A DNA stretch of 64,000 nt from Methylophilus sp. (GTDB lineage Bacteria; Pseudomonadota; Gammaproteobacteria; Burkholderiales; Methylophilaceae): positions 1 to 64,000 of the forward strand of contig NZ_SSGF01000017.1 in assembly GCF_008015755.1 (NCBI RefSeq), written 5' to 3'. The first letter of the stretch is position 1; each line of letters opens with the position of its first letter. Shown piece by piece: positions 53,947-63,181 of the stretch. A program made the translations under genes and the position numbers. A model generated the notes under the pieces. The model did no database searches and was not told the origin of the DNA. It saw nothing but the letters and a program-made list of their open reading frames with translations.

Positions 53947-54612
53947 ATGAGCCCTCCCAACTTCAGAAACCGATCTCCAAAGGAAATATTGAATGATTCA
54001 AATTTCTACGAATCCTCGGGACGAGTATTCAAAGCTTTATCCTGGTTGGATATTGCGGTAAAGACAAAAACTGTTAGTGCTTTGGAGTATGCTGCGCTTG
54101 AAGTTAGATTGGCCATAGAACAATTAGTATTTGAAGAGTTAATAGTTGGCGTGGGCACTACTCTTGACCGGAAAGATTATAAAAAATGCAAAGGTGATGT
54201 CGTCAAGTTAACTAAGGTTATAAATAGACTGATTCCAAAGTATGAAATGCTTGTTGATTTCAGTAAAGCAATGATGCCTCCGAATTTTCCCATTACTAAA
54301 TGGGACAACAAAAAACTAAATTCTCACCATGGCAGAGTGTCTCAATACCTTCATTGGTCAGGAGGATTGGATGTGACTATACACTCAGAAAAGTGGTTCC
54401 AACGAGGTGTAGATTTAGTCACAGAAGTTGCAAATTATATGTGGAATGGCCTAACAACTGGAAACACTGCGGTGATGAATTTGGAGAAGCTTGAGCCTGA
54501 AATTTTGGAACTATGGGAATTGTTCTCCACTGGGGAAATTTCGCTAGAAACTGCAGTCCTTCGAGCGGAAATTTTAGAGCCATTGTTAATGGCCAGAATT
54601 AATAATCGCTAA
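53947..54612 (+). CDS. Hypothetical protein, 221 aa, helical
   Basis: Not recognised. The N-terminal half is predicted all-helical with a pattern (SWLDIAVKTKTVSALEYAALEVRLAIEQLVFEELIV) reminiscent of HEPN or AbiV-type helical bundles, but without a clear R-x4-6-H motif. The middle contains SHHGRVSQYLHWSGGLDVTIHSEKWFQRG. It follows the XRE regulator on the same strand and precedes the zinc-ribbon protein gene by 155 bases. Confidence 0.45.
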   Translation: MSPPNFRNRSPKEILNDSNFYESSGRVFKALSWLDIAVKTKTVSALEYAALEVRLAIEQLVFEELIVGVGTTLDRKDYKKCKGDVVKLTKVINRLIPKYEMLVDFSKAMMPPNFPITKWDNKKLNSHHGRVSQYLHWSGGLDVTIHSEKWFQRGVDLVTEVANYMWNGLTTGNTAVMNLEKLEPEILELWELFSTGEISLETAVLRAEILEPLLMARINNR

Positions 54613-54767
54613 TCTCTGATCATTAAATAGGTTTTGGATGCCTGTTCCCGACTTATTAAATAGAGGTCAATAAAAGCTTAATATTGAATAATGAGTTGAT
54701 ACTAAGTCGAATAACTTGTAATTGGATGTACTCGCAGGTATGAACAATATTTTGAAAGGGCGAAGAG

Positions 54768-55796
54768 GTGCCATTATTAGATGCAGAAAAATTAAAGGAA
54801 AATGCGCTGACTTCCATTCGATTAGGAATTGAGGACTTTCAGCGCAGTCAGATTCCATTTGATCAAGGGGGTGATCCTGAACGAGCCCTTTCAGCTATTC
54901 GGAATTTATTTGCAGGAGTATTACTACTCTTTAAATATAAAATTGCTACATCCGTAGATGATCCTGAACATGCAGCTACTTTGATATTTAATCCCCCTGA
55001 AGTATTACCTCAAGCGGATGGTCACGGCGGAGTTGAGTGGCAACCTGTAGGAAACTTCAAAAAAACGACTATCGATGTTACAACGATAAAAAAGCGCTTC
55101 GATGGTTTCGGCATTGAAATGGATTGGGAAACTATCGATAAGCTCCAAGAGTGCCGCAATCATTTGGAACATTTGCATCCGGCTAATACACTCGGTGAAG
55201 TCGCAGACTTTGTCGCTGAGCTGTTCCCGATATTACGTGATTTTGTACATTCTGAGATGAACGAACAACCTGCGGACCTATTGGGTGGGGCTTGGCCGAT
55301 AATGCTCAAACATCACACATTTTTTATTGACACAATTAAAGAGTGTGCAGAAGCCTGGACTGAAGCCGCCGTGCCAAAGCTAATCCAACCTTGGTTGGAA
55401 AAATGCCAATGCGAGGCTTGTGGCTCATCTCTTATACGTCCAGATAGTGATGACCTTGACGATGGGTTGCAAGTAGATGAGGACGATATAACATTCAGGT
55501 ATGAATGTGTAGCTTGTGGATACAGAGACCTCATTGCACCTTTGATTATCAAAAGTCTAAGTAATGACTTTGATTATGATCCACGTGATGGTGGTGAGCC
55601 TAGTGTAGAGCGCTGCGATGAATGTCAGCGTGACACGTTCGTCATTCATGAGCAACAGTGCTTATGGTGTGAAGTGGAGCTCGATTACAAAGAGTGTAAC
55701 GTTTGTGAAGAACCGTTGCGCCAGGATGATCAGGCAAACGGAGGACTTTGTGGATACCACCACCACGTATATGAAAAGGTTATGCGAGAAGATTGA
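54768..55796 (+). CDS. HEPN-like domain plus zinc-ribbon protein
   Basis: A 342-residue protein starting at GTG (54768) behind GAAGAG. The N-terminal 170 residues are helical (ERALSAIRNLFAGVLLLFKYKIA) and end in a possible HEPN ribonuclease motif, R130-N-H-L-E-H135 (an R-x4-H pattern). The C-terminal half has zinc-ribbon Cys pairs: CQCEACGS with CVACGY, and CDECQRD with CLWCEVE and CNVCEEP, plus a His-rich end (GYHHHVYEKV). Such an arrangement fits an RNA-targeting protein. The domain call is by eye. Confidence 0.55.
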   Translation: MPLLDAEKLKENALTSIRLGIEDFQRSQIPFDQGGDPERALSAIRNLFAGVLLLFKYKIATSVDDPEHAATLIFNPPEVLPQADGHGGVEWQPVGNFKKTTIDVTTIKKRFDGFGIEMDWETIDKLQECRNHLEHLHPANTLGEVADFVAELFPILRDFVHSEMNEQPADLLGGAWPIMLKHHTFFIDTIKECAEAWTEAAVPKLIQPWLEKCQCEACGSSLIRPDSDDLDDGLQVDEDDITFRYECVACGYRDLIAPLIIKSLSNDFDYDPRDGGEPSVERCDECQRDTFVIHEQQCLWCEVELDYKECNVCEEPLRQDDQANGGLCGYHHHVYEKVMRED

Positions 55797-56673
55797 ATGA
55801 AGATTGTGTATATTTTCTCATATCACCTTGATGGGCATAAGGCCCTTAGTGAACTCTGACATTAATTGATCAGCCTCACAGCATACTCATTATGCTAAAT
55901 ACAAAAGTCTCAAGGTTGCTATCAGGGTCAGTTAACAGTCCTTTTGATATCAGCAAACAAGTTGACGATGTTATAAAAAGTCTATGATTGGAAGAGGAAA
56001 ACTTAAACAGTTAATTCAAGCAGCGTTGCTGATTCGTAATCATTCTATATGAGGGCTTTCAAGTATGAGAGATATTTTTGTAAAGATATTATCTTTACAC
56101 TCAAAAACTCCAAGCTCATTTCAAAGCACTTTTCCTCCCAAAAAAGGAGCATAACTTAACATTTATTTGTGTAAGCGTCATGATGTCGTTATTTATGAAT
56201 CGTTTTAAGTAGGAAATCTCCCCTTTATAAGTACTACCGTTTTGACAGTCACCAAATCAATTATTGTAGATTTAATAAAGCCTTGTTTTTACAGGGCTTT
56301 ATTATTTTGTGCATCAACAAAATGTGTGATTGAGATGTAGAAATAGAAAATGATGTGGTTCTGCTTAATAAGAAAAACCAGGCTAGTGCATGTGGGAGAG
56401 TGAGCAGGCATAATCTGCCTCGCAGATAGCGTCAGATCGGAATCTGCCACCTCTTGAATCTATACACCTAGTCAATGATAAACGCTGGCTGGGGTGCTTC
56501 AGTCAAAAACTAACATTGTTTTAGGCAAGAATTTAATAAATTTAAGACTTGATTCGACATTTAAATTAATTCATTCTTGGCGGTGTTCATGAGTTTATTT
56601 ATTTAAATGAATCATGCGTACATTCATGTCAGTCACCCGTTGTAATGCGCTTTTCTAGGAAGGACCCCCACTC
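55797..56673. other. Long intergenic region at the island's right side
   Basis: 877 bases with no ORF that looks coding. It contains a terminator-like hairpin at 56274 and a segment (about 56222-56335) with patchy similarity to the ssb-tail repeats (CCCTTTATAA, ACAGTC, AATAAAGCC and ACAAAATGTG). The last 60 bases hold the promoter and AGGAAGGA ribosome site of the dehydrogenase operon. Confidence 0.4.
56274..56303. terminator. Hairpin AATAAAGCC/GGCTTTATT
   Basis: A perfect 9-bp stem with an ATTATTTTG tail, about 480 bases after the zinc-ribbon gene. It may belong to the chromosomal junction and not to that gene. Confidence 0.6.
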
Positions 56674-57132
56674 ATGGCAACCCTCAATATCAATGGTACC
56701 ACTCACCAAGTAGATGCCCCGGATGATATGCCCCTGCTATGGGCGATCAGAGATATTATCGGCCTGACAGGCACCAAGTTTGGCTGTGGCATTGCGCAAT
56801 GCGGCGCATGCACGATTCATGTGGATGGTCAGGCGACGCGTTCTTGTGTCTTACCGATTTCGGCCGTGAGTGGTAAAAAAATTACGACCATAGAGGCGGT
56901 TGGCGAAACCGCAGCTGGTCAGTCAATTCAAAAAGCCTGGTTAGACCAGGAGGTGATGCAATGTGGTTATTGTCAGTCCGGTCAGATCATGTCAGCTTGT
57001 GCTTTGCTTAGCCAACACCCGCAGCCGAATGATGCGCAAATCGATGCTGCCATGTCAGGCAATATTTGCCGCTGTGGCACTTATCCACGTATACGTGCGG
57101 CGATCAAGTTAGCTGCCAAGGAAGGAGTCTGA
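56674..57132 (+). CDS. [2Fe-2S] subunit of molybdenum aldehyde/isoquinoline dehydrogenase
   Basis: Small iron-sulfur subunit of 152 residues, of the isoquinoline 1-oxidoreductase alpha type. The N-terminal plant-type ferredoxin cluster is bound by [14 protein letters not shown] and the following RSC. The C-terminal helical [2Fe-2S] cluster uses [15 protein letters not shown] and [20 protein letters not shown] precedes the ATG. It forms an operon with the molybdopterin subunit and a triheme cytochrome c and probably passes electrons from the Mo site to the cytochrome. The substrate is likely an aldehyde or N-heterocycle and cannot be fixed. Confidence 0.92.
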   Translation: MATLNINGTTHQVDAPDDMPLLWAIRDIIGLTGTKFGCGIAQCGACTIHVDGQATRSCVLPISAVSGKKITTIEAVGETAAGQSIQKAWLDQEVMQCGYCQSGQIMSACALLSQHPQPNDAQIDAAMSGNICRCGTYPRIRAAIKLAAKEGV

Positions 57133-57134
57133 TC

Positions 57135-59351
57135 ATGTCACAAGGGCTTATTCAAGCATTAGCCGATCAATACACGGTGGCGAATCCTCCTCGACGTCAG
57201 TTTCTTAAAATAGCCGCCTCAGTCAGTGCAACCGCGGCTGGCGGTATGGTGTTAAGTATCAGTTTGCCGGCCTTGAGCCAAAGCAAGCAAACCCAGGCCT
57301 ATAGTGAGTTGGACAACGGCAAGGGCGTGCTGGCGCCTAATGGATTTATCAGGATTGATAAAACAGGCGAGGTCACCATGATTATGCCCAAGGTTGAAAT
57401 GGGACAGGGGGTGTATACCTCTATTCCTATGCTATTAGCAGAAGAGCTAGAGGTGGATCTGCACACGGTGAAGCTGGAGCATGCCCCGCCCAATGAGAAG
57501 CTTTATGCAGATGCGTTGTTGGGCGCGCAGGTCACAGGCGGATCAACCTCCATCCGTGCACTGTGGGAGCCGATGCGTCAGGCGGGCGCCGTGTGTCGAT
57601 CATTGCTCGTGACTGCCGCTGCACAGAAATGGAAAGTGGCTGCAGCGAGCTGTTATGCAAAATCGGGCGTGGTTTACCACGATGCATCAAGGCGAACACT
57701 GAGCTACGGTGCGCTAGTCGCTGCTGCCAGTCAATTGCCGGTGCCCAAGAGCGTCGTGCTCAAAGACCCTAAAGACTTTAAACTGATCGGGACTTCTGCC
57801 AAGCGTTTGGATACCCCTGACAAAGCAAATGGTCAGGCCAAGTTTGGCATTGATGCGCGTCCAAACAATGTGAAGTTCGCGGTGATTGCCACCTGTCCTG
57901 TGTTTGGTGGCAAGCTCGCCAGTGTGGATGATAGCCGCGCCCTGACAATGCCGAGCGTGCTGCAAGTCGTCAAGGTGGATAATGCGGTTGCGGTGATTGG
58001 CACGAATACCTGGGCCGCCAAACGTGGCCTGGGCGCGTTAGAGATCACATGGGATGAAGGCAAAAGCGCTGCGGTCAACACCCGTGATTTGATTCAAGAC
58101 TTGCGTGAAGCAGCCAAAAAGCCAGGTGCCGTGGCTAAAAAAACAGGCAATGCTGCCAGTGCTTATAAAAAAGCTGATAAAACGCTCAGTGTTGAGTATG
58201 AGCAACCATTTTTGGCACATGCCACGATGGAACCTATGAACTGCACGGTAGAAGTCAGCGCTTTTGGCTGCGATATTTGGGTGGGGACGCAAATCCCTAC
58301 CTTTGCGCAGGGCATGGCAGCCAAAATACTCAACATGCCGGTTGAAAAAGTCAGGTTACATAACTTCCTGATTGGCGGTGGTTTTGGCAGACGGCTAGAG
58401 TTTGATGGCGTTGTGCAGGCGGTGAAAGTGGCCAAGCAAGTGAAGGGGCCAGTCAAAGTGATCTGGACCCGGGAAGAAGATATCCAGCATGATATGTTCC
58501 GCCCTTATTACTTTGATCGCATCTCTGCCGGGCTGGATGCTCAAGGGAAACCGGTTGCATGGTCACACCGTATTGTCGGCTCGTCTATCATGGCGCGCTT
58601 TGCGCCGCCATTAGTCAAAAACGGCGTAGACCCGGATGCAGTAGAAGTCTCGGCGGAACTGCCGTATGCCTTACCGAATGTGTATGTTGATTACGTACGG
58701 GTAGAGCCGCGAGATGTGCCCACCGCATTTTGGCGCGGCGTTGGCCCGACGCGTGGTACGTTTGTGGTGGAAAGCTTTATCGATGAACTGGCGCACTTGG
58801 CGCACATCGATCCAGTGAAATACCGGCTGGATTTGCTCAGTCCAAGCCCTAGACTGAAAAACGCTTTGCAAACGGCGGTGAGCAAGAGTGACTGGGGTAA
58901 GCCACTCGCAAAAGGGCAGGGCCGCGGTGTGTCTGTGATGCATGCGTTTGGCACCTTCTTGGCGATGGTGGTCGATGTCACGGTGAATGATCAGGGTGAG
59001 GTGAAAATTAACCGCGTGGTCTCTGCGGTGGATTGCGGCATGACAGTGAATCCGGATACCGTGATTGCGCAAATTCAAGGTGGCGTTATTTTTGGCCTGA
59101 CCGCTGTTTTATTCAACGAAATTACCATTGAACATGGCCGGGTGCAGCAAACGAACTTTAATGATTACCGCATGCTACGCATGAATGAATCACCGGCGAT
59201 TGACGTGCACCTGATTAAAAGTGCCGAGGCACCAGGCGGCATTGGTGAACCTGGCACTGCCGCCATCGGCGCTGCATTAACCAATGCCGTGTTCTCGGCC
59301 ACGGGCAAACGCATTCGCAAACTGCCGATTGGTCAACAACTGAAAGCATAA
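57135..59351 (+). CDS. Molybdopterin-binding subunit, isoquinoline oxidoreductase type
   Basis: The ATG at 57135 with AAGGAGTCT upstream gives 738 residues; the track's start lies inside the previous gene. The N-terminus has a twin-arginine motif (RRQFLKIAASVSATAAGG), so the enzyme is exported folded, with its partner, to the periplasm. The xanthine-oxidase fold shows MIMPKVEMGQGVYTSI, GGGFGRRLEFDG, AFWRGVGPTRGTFVVESFIDE and the catalytic-Glu region GGIGEPGTAAIGAAL. No FAD subunit is encoded, which is typical of the periplasmic branch that uses cytochrome c. Confidence 0.92.
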   Translation: MSQGLIQALADQYTVANPPRRQFLKIAASVSATAAGGMVLSISLPALSQSKQTQAYSELDNGKGVLAPNGFIRIDKTGEVTMIMPKVEMGQGVYTSIPMLLAEELEVDLHTVKLEHAPPNEKLYADALLGAQVTGGSTSIRALWEPMRQAGAVCRSLLVTAAAQKWKVAAASCYAKSGVVYHDASRRTLSYGALVAAASQLPVPKSVVLKDPKDFKLIGTSAKRLDTPDKANGQAKFGIDARPNNVKFAVIATCPVFGGKLASVDDSRALTMPSVLQVVKVDNAVAVIGTNTWAAKRGLGALEITWDEGKSAAVNTRDLIQDLREAAKKPGAVAKKTGNAASAYKKADKTLSVEYEQPFLAHATMEPMNCTVEVSAFGCDIWVGTQIPTFAQGMAAKILNMPVEKVRLHNFLIGGGFGRRLEFDGVVQAVKVAKQVKGPVKVIWTREEDIQHDMFRPYYFDRISAGLDAQGKPVAWSHRIVGSSIMARFAPPLVKNGVDPDAVEVSAELPYALPNVYVDYVRVEPRDVPTAFWRGVGPTRGTFVVESFIDELAHLAHIDPVKYRLDLLSPSPRLKNALQTAVSKSDWGKPLAKGQGRGVSVMHAFGTFLAMVVDVTVNDQGEVKINRVVSAVDCGMTVNPDTVIAQIQGGVIFGLTAVLFNEITIEHGRVQQTNFNDYRMLRMNESPAIDVHLIKSAEAPGGIGEPGTAAIGAALTNAVFSATGKRIRKLPIGQQLKA

Positions 59352-59360
59352 GGAGCCGCA

Positions 59361-60638
59361 ATGAATCTGGCATCAGGGTTGATGAAATTAGGTCTCTCAG
59401 TGATCACGTTTACTTACTCTTTGAGTGTGTTTGCCGTCAATCTGGCAGAGGTCAAAAAAGGGGAGTATCTGGCCCGGGTCGGGGATTGTATCTCCTGTCA
59501 CACTGCACCGCATGGTAAACCCTACGCGGGTGGCCTGCCCATGCTGACGCCAGTGGGCGCTATTTATACAACCAATATCACGCCTGATGCCGAAACAGGC
59601 ATTGGTCGATACACTGAATCCGAGTTTGCTCACGCCCTGCGGCGCGGGGTGGCCAAAGATGGCCATCATCTTTATCCGGCCATGCCCTATCCGTCTTATG
59701 CCAAAGTCAGTGACGCCGACATTCACTATCTTTATTTGTACTTTATGCATGGCGTTAAACCTGTGCGCCAATCAAACAAGGCGAGCGAGATTCCCTGGCC
59801 CTTAAATTACAGGTTTCCTTTGGCTGTTTGGAATCGCATTTTTCTGGATAAGCAGACATATCAGGCAGATGCCTCAAAAGATGCCAGCTGGAATCGTGGC
59901 GCTTACTTGGTGCAGGGGCTGGGGCATTGTGGCGCTTGCCACACACCGCGTGGTCTGGCGTTTCAAGAAAAAGGGCTGACGCATGCCTCGGATCACTTTT
60001 TAAGTGGCGAAACCCTCGAAGGATGGTCGGCCACCAATTTACGTGGTGACCACAATACTGGCCTTGGCCGATGGTCTGAGGCAGATATTCTGGTCTATCT
60101 CAAATCTGGGGCGAATCAGCATAGTTCTGCGTTTGGCACCATGACCACCGTGATTAACAACAGCACAGAAGGCATGACAACAGAGGATTTAAGCGGTATC
60201 GCGACTTATTTGAAAACAATCAAAGGGACCAACGACAAGCATCAAAAACCTTATCAATATGATCCGAACGCGACTCAGGCTCAATTTAAAACCGTCACAA
60301 GTTATCCAGGCGCCAGGTTGTATCAACAATATTGCGTAGCCTGTCATGGTCAGGATGGTAAAGGGGTGGCGCCTTATTTATCACCGCTGGCTGGCAACCC
60401 TGCTGTTATGGACCCGGATCCATCATCACTGATTAACGTGATTTTGAATGGGTCGCCGCAGCTTAAAGCGCAAGGCGTGGCGGCACCGTTCAATATGCCG
60501 AAATTCCGCCACATGCTGAATGACACGGAGGTAGCGCAGCTCGTCAGTTTTATGCAGACGGCGTGGAATCATCCGCTGGAGGCGACCAGCGCGCAGGACG
60601 TCGCCAAGATTCGCAAACTGGCGCCTTCGGCTCATTAA
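59361..60638 (+). CDS. Triheme cytochrome c electron acceptor
   Basis: A 425-residue secreted cytochrome with a signal peptide (LGLSVITFTYSLSVFA) and three heme-binding CxxCH motifs: CISCHTA, CGACHTP and CVACHGQ. Each is followed by a distal Met-containing segment (for example AMPYPSYAKVSDADIHYLYLY). Related proteins are the cytochrome subunits of membrane alcohol/aldehyde dehydrogenases, passing electrons to the quinol or oxidase chain. It is 9 bases behind the molybdenum subunit and closes the operon. Confidence 0.93.
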   Translation: MNLASGLMKLGLSVITFTYSLSVFAVNLAEVKKGEYLARVGDCISCHTAPHGKPYAGGLPMLTPVGAIYTTNITPDAETGIGRYTESEFAHALRRGVAKDGHHLYPAMPYPSYAKVSDADIHYLYLYFMHGVKPVRQSNKASEIPWPLNYRFPLAVWNRIFLDKQTYQADASKDASWNRGAYLVQGLGHCGACHTPRGLAFQEKGLTHASDHFLSGETLEGWSATNLRGDHNTGLGRWSEADILVYLKSGANQHSSAFGTMTTVINNSTEGMTTEDLSGIATYLKTIKGTNDKHQKPYQYDPNATQAQFKTVTSYPGARLYQQYCVACHGQDGKGVAPYLSPLAGNPAVMDPDPSSLINVILNGSPQLKAQGVAAPFNMPKFRHMLNDTEVAQLVSFMQTAWNHPLEATSAQDVAKIRKLAPSAH

Positions 60639-60726
60639 GCTATATTTGCAAGATGTGCGCAGGCTGATTTCATGGGCAATCTTGTGAATTGAGCCCTTTC
60701 AAAACGTGGACTGCATCATTAGTATC

Positions 60727-60760
60727 AATCGCCCGAGTGATTCACTCGGGCGATTTTTTT
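60727..60760 (+). terminator. Terminator of the dehydrogenase operon
   Basis: AATCGCCCGAGTGA and TCACTCGGGCGATT form a long GC-rich stem followed by seven T residues, about 90 bases after the cytochrome gene. Confidence 0.92.
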
Positions 60761-60779
60761 GATGACGTCTGAAAGGTAA

Positions 60780-61403
60780 ATGATGCCATGGATGCAGCCC
60801 CGGCAGGGATGCCGTCATGTGTTATTTGTTTGTATCGCCCTGTTATTGCTATGTGTGAGTGCAGTCCATGCGCGGCCAGCCCCAAAAACAGCGCATGTGC
60901 CGCAGTTAACCACTAAACAGGCCGTGAGCGCACATACCGAAGACCTGCGCGCGTTGATGCAGGCCTTATACACTGCATACCCAGCCGAACTGGCCAAGAG
61001 CACCCAGGTGGGGCCGCGCGAAATGACCGAGTGGGTGTTTGATGGCAAAGCGAATTGGCGTTTTGAGGGTATTCGTCGTTTGCAAGGACAAGAGGCCTTA
61101 GCCTTGCTGTTTGATCAAGCATTTGCCGGTGACCATATTTTGGCGCTGGTGGTTGGTTTGGAAACGTTGGTGTTTGAGGCTTATGGCAGCCATAACGAAT
61201 TTGATATTCCAGCCGAACGTGACCAGCGAAGGCTCGCAATGCTGCTATGCGAGCTGCAAGCGTTGCCGCTGCGTTTGCAGGCTAACACGCAGATGAATAC
61301 GGTGTTGCGTCAGCCCGTTGCGCAGCAGCATATTTCTACAACCCTGCAAACATTGATGCTGCGCCTACGAGATCGTGAGCAGGTGGCTGCGGCATGCCAT
61401 TGA
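60780..61403 (+). CDS. Exported protein of unknown function
   Basis: A 207-residue protein with a signal peptide (RHVLFVCIALLLLCVSAVHA), so it is periplasmic or outer-membrane associated. AAAGG precedes the ATG pair. The mature part is helical (EDLRALMQALYTAYPAELAKS; LLFDQAFAGDHILALVVGLETLVFEAYGSHNEFDI). Small proteins of this kind are common in methylotroph and betaproteobacterial genomes, but I do not know a function. It lies just after the dehydrogenase terminator and convergent to ribA. Confidence 0.65.
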   Translation: MMPWMQPRQGCRHVLFVCIALLLLCVSAVHARPAPKTAHVPQLTTKQAVSAHTEDLRALMQALYTAYPAELAKSTQVGPREMTEWVFDGKANWRFEGIRRLQGQEALALLFDQAFAGDHILALVVGLETLVFEAYGSHNEFDIPAERDQRRLAMLLCELQALPLRLQANTQMNTVLRQPVAQQHISTTLQTLMLRLRDREQVAAACH

Positions 61404-61419
61404 TGTTTATGCGCGGACT

Positions 61420-62070
61420 TTAGTCTGCAACCAGGTCAAGCTGATGCCCCAATTTGTGCTTTTTGGTCGCCAGATACTGTGCATTGTGTGGATTGCTTTC
61501 CACTTCAAGTGGCGCCACGGTTTCAACCAGCACGCCCCAGGCGCTGAGTGCGGCAGATTTGTCGGGGTTGTTGCTCAATAAGCGTATGGAGCCAACCTGC
61601 AAATGTTGCAGCATGCCAGCGGCAATGTCGTAATTACGCTGGTCCACGGGCAGGTTTAAGGCGAGGTTGGCCTGCACGGTATCCAGCCCTTGCTCTTGCA
61701 AGGCATAAGCGCGGACTTTATTGGTGAGCCCGATACCGCGCCCTTCGTGGCCACGCAAATACAAAATCACCCCTTGCCCCTGTTGTTGTATCAGCCGCTG
61801 CGCCTGCTTGAATTGCTCACCGCAATCGCAGCGTTGAGAGCCAAACACGTCGCCGGTCAGGCACTCGGAGTGCACGCGCGTAAGCACGTTGGCCTGGCCG
61901 CTCACATCCCCTAGCTCCAGTGCGATATGTTCAATGCCGGTTCTGTGATCAACAAACGCATGCAGGCGGTAGCTGCCATACTCCGTGGCCAGGTTGGCGC
62001 TGGCCTGTGGCGTGATCAGCGCCTGCAATGCGGGCGGGGCTGGTTTGATGGCCAGATTACTTGAGGGCAT
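61420..62070 (-). CDS. ribA: GTP cyclohydrolase II (RibA)
   Basis: Opens GTP and releases pyrophosphate and formate in the first step of riboflavin synthesis. The 216 residues show the Zn-binding [20 protein letters not shown], the catalytic [19 protein letters not shown] and the C-terminal [12 protein letters not shown]. This is the stand-alone form without RibB fusion. It overlaps the end of the sigma-54 regulator gene by 14 bases, an unusual partner, and may be translated from the same message. Confidence 0.94.
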   Translation of the reverse strand: MPSSNLAIKPAPPALQALITPQASANLATEYGSYRLHAFVDHRTGIEHIALELGDVSGQANVLTRVHSECLTGDVFGSQRCDCGEQFKQAQRLIQQQGQGVILYLRGHEGRGIGLTNKVRAYALQEQGLDTVQANLALNLPVDQRNYDIAAGMLQHLQVGSIRLLSNNPDKSAALSAWGVLVETVAPLEVESNPHNAQYLATKKHKLGHQLDLVAD

Positions 62071-63181
62071 TAATGGCCCCCATTTTAATCAGCTTGGCGC
62101 GCAGCACATTGCGGCTTAAACCAAGCAGTTTGGCCGTTTGCACCTGGTTGTGGTGGCAATGCTGATACGCAGCGCGCACTAGGGCGTCTTCCACATAATC
62201 ATAGAGCTGGGCTTTGCCGGACTCAAACAGTTGCTGCAAGGCGTCTTCGAGCAAATCTGGCGCATGGCCGCCTGCGTGTTGTGTGTACTCTTGTTTAGGG
62301 CGGTGCAGCGAAATAGACGATAAGTGTAAGTCTTCACTACGCACCAGGTTATTGCGGCATATCAACAGTGAGTGATGAATGACGTTTTCGAGTTCACGGA
62401 TATTGCCCGGCCAGCTATGTTGCAATAGCTTTTGTTTGGCGCTGTCGTCGAGACTGATTTCTGCGTAGCCAAGGCGACGCGTATATTCGCCGACAAAGTA
62501 TTCGGCCAGCGGCAAAATATCGCCAGGGCGGTTTCTCAAGGTCGGCAGTTCGAGGTGAGCCACGCGCAAACGGTAAAACAGGTCTTCCCGGAAATTGCTT
62601 GCCTGTACGGCTTCTTCCAGGCGCACATTGGTGGCAGCAACTAGTCTGACATCAATCGGCGTGGATTTTCTGGCCCCCAGGCGCACCACTTCGCGTTCTT
62701 GTAGCACGCGTAGCAGCTTGACCTGAATGCTCAGTGGCAAGTCACCGATTTCATCCAAAAATAAGGTGCCGCCGTTAGCGGCTTCGAACCAGCCTGCCTT
62801 GGCGACAAACGCTCCGGTAAAAGCGCCTTTTTCGTGGCCAAACAATTCGCTTTCTACCAAGGTCTCAGAGAACGCGCCGCAGTTGACCGCGACAAACGGC
62901 TTGCCTTTACGGTTGCTTAAGGCATGCACATGGCGCGCGATCAGCTCTTTGCCGGTGCCGGTTTCACCAATAATCAGCACATTGGCGTCGCTAGGCGCAA
63001 TCTGCTGAATGCGGCTGAGCAAGGCGATAGATTTGGGATCCTCAAACACTTGCGCAGTGGCGCGGATAGAGGTGGTCAGCGTGCGTGAATTCGGCAGCGT
63101 GAGCAGCTTTTTTTGATTGCTTTGATAATCCACGTCGTCCGCTGTGTCCAGATGCTCGATAAATTTGTCCATAATATTCAT
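62057..63181 (-). CDS. Sigma-54-dependent activator, SfnR-like
   Basis: An NtrC-family activator without a receiver domain. The ATG at 63181 overlaps the upstream gene's TGA in ATGA and gives 374 residues; the track's start lies inside that gene. The AAA+ domain has Walker [14 protein letters not shown], the GAFTGAF sigma-54 loop and Walker [11 protein letters not shown]. The C-terminal Fis-type HTH is [20 protein letters not shown]. With no receiver it is probably constitutive or controlled by its own expression, like SfnR, which governs sulfone use. The neighbouring SfnB/DszC-like gene supports this link. Confidence 0.8.
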   Translation of the reverse strand: MNIMDKFIEHLDTADDVDYQSNQKKLLTLPNSRTLTTSIRATAQVFEDPKSIALLSRIQQIAPSDANVLIIGETGTGKELIARHVHALSNRKGKPFVAVNCGAFSETLVESELFGHEKGAFTGAFVAKAGWFEAANGGTLFLDEIGDLPLSIQVKLLRVLQEREVVRLGARKSTPIDVRLVAATNVRLEEAVQASNFREDLFYRLRVAHLELPTLRNRPGDILPLAEYFVGEYTRRLGYAEISLDDSAKQKLLQHSWPGNIRELENVIHHSLLICRNNLVRSEDLHLSSISLHRPKQEYTQHAGGHAPDLLEDALQQLFESGKAQLYDYVEDALVRAAYQHCHHNQVQTAKLLGLSRNVLRAKLIKMGAINALK

